64,000 nucleotides of DNA from Strobilurus pachycystidiatus (taxonomy: Eukaryota > Basidiomycota > Agaricomycetes > Agaricales > Physalacriaceae), in the NCBI GenBank assembly GCA_019915135.1, contig JAHLMK010000002.1, forward strand, positions 1 to 64,000, read 5' to 3'. A program made the position numbers and the translations under genes. Shown here piece by piece: positions 61,330 to 64,000 of the stretch (position 1 is the first letter of the stretch; every line of letters starts with the position of its first letter). The notes under the pieces were generated by a model, which saw only the letters and a program-made list of their open reading frames with translations, was not told where the DNA came from and searched no databases.

Positions 61330-63876
61330 CTATATACCAGTGTCCCCCAGCAAAGCAAACAGCCCGCTACGCGATCGCGTAGCAGTTGGTGCTATCGGCA
61401 CCGCGTTGCCTTTCGACTTTTTAGACTTCTTCTTCCTCTCTGCAGCGAATGTCTTCTCCAATCCGAACTGGCAGAGGGTCCACAGGTGCACTGGTACGTC
61501 TGGACAAGGACAGGCACCGGTCAGATAAGAGTGGAAGGATCTCCCGCTGAACATAGGCATGGGCGACTCGATCCCGGGGTATAGAAGCAGTGCTTGAGAG
61601 AAAATATTGACAGCTTCAAGGCCATGTAGGACCTGAGCAGCAAGCTGGATATGTCGATCAACGATGGGCGCAGAAGGATCACTTGGCAAGGGTTCGCCAG
61701 ACCATGCAAAGGAAGCAATGAAGCAACGTGCTTCCCTTGCTGTCCACCGTTCAGCTTCACGTGCTTTGCTATTCCCACTCTCCTCAGCTCTCTCATGAAG
61801 ACTCTTGAGAATCCAGCGCAAGACCAGCACGGCAGACAGCTGATGCGGCGTCAAGTCCCGAATCCCCGGGATATCCGAATCCAAGGCGCGAAGCATGACC
61901 GTGAGTCGTACATCGTCTGGCTGAACGACCAAGGGTAGTCTCGACTTCGTAAAGTCATATCGGGAATCTGATATCGAGGGAAGAAGGGCTGTGATGGTGG
62001 GAACTTCTACAGCCTCTTCGGCAACTCGCGTGCCCCGCCTCAAGTACTCGGTGATAATCTTTGGGTGGCGAGGCGGCGAGTCAAAGCCCATTGACATGGG
62101 CACATCTGCGGGCAGTGTCTCGGAATTGCGCAGATCCTGTAGAGCGCCTCGCAAGGGCGCCAACGGATCCGAGTCCATGTCGTCGTCCGTGTCATCCGAG
62201 TCAGACTCGACAACGTCAATGAGTTCGTCCTCATCGCTACCCTCACCATGATCCTCACTAGCCGGGATAAGGGCTTCGGGCAGAGGAAGTCCTAACGCCT
62301 CATCAAGGATTGCATAGGCCCACAGCCGGATGGGACGAGCAAGGCGTGCAACGGTCTCTAGATCTGGATTCTCGATAAAGAGCCGACTCCAATACGTCCC
62401 CGTAGCAAGACAGTTCACGAGGAGCGGAGGAAAACGACCCTTTCTGTAGGCGTCGAGGTACCTGGTGCGTATTTGTATTCGCATGATCAGTTCATCTTCA
62501 CTGTCATCGTCGTCGGCATTGGCTATGGTCTCGAGTACCCGGGAGTAGGAGGGAAGAGCGGGGCATATATCCGGCACATGCAGAGCGCATATCTGTGTCG
62601 GCCAAAGGCTCTTCTCTCCCTCGTGTTCGCCCTCGTACTTGGGAATGGCGTACTGCAAGGCTCCTTCGGCGATTTTGTCGGTAATAGTGTCGATCTGGCC
62701 CGGGCCGACGGTATGTGAGATTTTGGCCGTAAGAGCAGTCACCGTTCGATCGATGAGATCCATGACACTGCCCACTTGATGCTTCGCTTTACGCCTGGCG
62801 GCAGGAGCGAGTATAGTCTGGATTGTGGAAGCCACGCGGTCAATGCGTAGAACAGGCGATAGTCCGCGCTCGAAGAAGAGAGTGTGTATGTTGAGCCTCG
62901 AAGCAACATCTTGGTTGGTGAAGTCATTCCCAGCGAGTGACGCTAGTAAGGGAAGGAGAGTAACCGGAAGGTTGAGATGATTCGCCAGTGCCACTGGATT
63001 GAAGGCGGAGCAAGTCAAAGTCAACTCAGAAAGATTTTCAGGTGGAATGATGCCCTTCCCAAAGGTAGAGTTTGCTTTGAGTGTGCGCGCTCGGCTCTTG
63101 ACGTTGGTCACTTGCAGGAAACCATCGTCGGAGGCGGGTTCTGGATCGTCTTTAGAGGCAAGTGCAGTCCACACCATGTCATCCAACGGCATATAACCGC
63201 GATACCCCTCGGAATTGAGGATAACGAAGTCAGAATCCGTCCCTACAACGTATCCGTTCAGCCGTCCAGCTAGCTCTACGGCGTAAGGATCGCATTCCTC
63301 GTCGGCGAAGTGTACGTCAAGTGAGTTACCAGACGTTCGAATGGCATCCAAGGCATGAAGTGTGGCGGCAAAGTATCCAGGAGGAATGATGCGTGTCTCC
63401 CGAAGAAAATGAGGAGATGTGCGGGAGGCAGAAGATGTCCTGAAGAAGAGAAGGGAGGGTTCGATGATGGACTTCGATGCACGCGAGACAAGTGTGGGGA
63501 ATTTTATTTCTGGGTAGGGTCCTAAATGAAGGGTGAGCAATGGCGATATCTGTTGACGTCTTCAAGAACTTACCATCGAAGACAAATGAGATTTTGAAGC
63601 CAACTTTGATCCAAGCATTGACGACTTCGGTTACAAGGTCAGAAAACTCCTTGTATTCGCCGCCGTAGATCCAAGGCAGGCTGCATCGTTGATGCAAGGC
63701 GTAAATCAGGCTGGAAGCGGAGCCGGTCAACTGATCGCTCGATAACAGTGCGGTTCGGCTCACGACCAGGCATCCACCACAATGTGCACGGCATCATCGC
63801 CGGATGGAAGGCTTATCGTTTGGGATAGCGCACGCTTATGTTCTCGCAAATAGCTGGTCAGGCCATGAACGCCCAT
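61330..63876 (-). CDS. Asteroid/XPG-domain nuclease-like protein
   Basis: Three exons: 63876-63764, 63710-63574, 63521-61330; 2442 nt, 813 aa. The N-terminal part is an XPG N-domain (MGVHGLTSYLREHK, then IVVDAWSLIYALHQR, IYGGEYKEF and FVFDG). An XPG-I-like core follows: DVHFADEECDPYAVELAGRL, YVVGTDSDFVILNSEGYRG. The rest matches the Asteroid family, which lacks the full FEN1 C-terminus. It has the acidic region at about residue 560 (DEDELIDVVESDSDDTDDD). Asteroid proteins (human ASTE1, fission yeast Ast1) have roles in DNA-end processing. Catalytic Asp/Glu (DEECD, TDSD) are present. Cellular role is inferred. Confidence 0.88.
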
Positions 63877-64000
63877 GAGAAGAGAGAATTTCTGTTCGTG
63901 GGAAGATCGCTGCACTGATAGGCGGTGCACTAAAGTTCTGCTCTGGCGACACCTCAAAGTCAAGATGGTGCATTTATTGACAACTCTGAAGAATTTCTGC
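63877..64000. other. Right edge of window
   Basis: 124 bp beyond the start of the XPG gene, likely its promoter. No gene is supported. Confidence 0.4.

Noticed and set aside
63711..63789. A 26-nt first intron in the Asteroid gene
   Set aside because: An intron of 53 nt (63711-63763) uses a better acceptor and restores DAWSLIYALHQ, matching the family. The shorter one leaves extra residues and is below a workable size.

Overview
The window is nuclear DNA of a filamentous basidiomycete, most likely an Agaricomycete. The introns are very numerous and short (about 48-66 nt, GT..AG, with CTRAY-type branch sites). Several genes are families expanded or typical there: a DUF6534 seven-helix membrane protein, a secreted GMC oxidoreductase, an Ost-alpha/TMEM184 protein with a long disordered tail, and a flavin halogenase with the WxWxIP signature. 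The species cannot be named from sequence alone. Genes are independent transcription units with alternating strands, not operons. Gene models were spliced by hand; where all exons are given, the total CDS length is a multiple of three.

Layout. 1-6.4 kb: a gene-poor left arm with one certain gene, DUF6534 (3601-5030, -), and a stretch that looks like a decayed gene. 6.4-12 kb: GMC oxidoreductase (+), SLX1 endonuclease (-), RING E3 ligase (+). 12-22 kb: Mediator subunit MED12 (-), a LEU5-type mitochondrial carrier (+), a secreted GH43 glycosidase (-). 22-28 kb: sparse, with a 79-bp-arm inverted repeat, a single-pass membrane protein (+), a small candidate gene (+) and an SDR (-). 28.6-34.7 kb: Ost-alpha/TMEM184 protein (-), aldo/keto reductase (-), UTP16/BUD21 nucleolar protein (+). 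35-41 kb: tandem GT17 glycosyltransferases (-) and a membrane-anchored pseudo-aspartic protease (-). 41.6-50.3 kb: BUD4/anillin-like septation protein (+), tRNA-Ser(GCT) (-), PDAT/LRO1 (+). 50.3-64 kb: a helical unknown (-), a flavin halogenase (+), a BRCT protein (-), POS5-type NADH kinase (+), a small unknown (-) and an Asteroid/XPG nuclease (-).

Most loci are housekeeping: transcription (MED12), ribosome biogenesis (UTP16), DNA repair (SLX1, BRCT, XPG/Asteroid), lipid storage (PDAT), mitochondrial cofactors (LEU5, POS5) and cell division (BUD4). The accessory layer is the GMC oxidase, GH43 enzyme, GT17 pair, pseudo-protease and halogenase. I see no secondary-metabolite cluster, CRISPR array or intact transposon.

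The most striking observation is a set of very short exons. There are 5-, 6- and 9-nt exons in PDAT, 8- and 16-nt exons in the Ost-alpha gene, a 13-nt exon carrying the catalytic Tyr of the aldo/keto reductase, and a 16-nt exon in the FAD motif of the halogenase. A GC-AG intron in the DUF6534 gene and a GT17 paralogue with a changed DxD motif are also worth checking.
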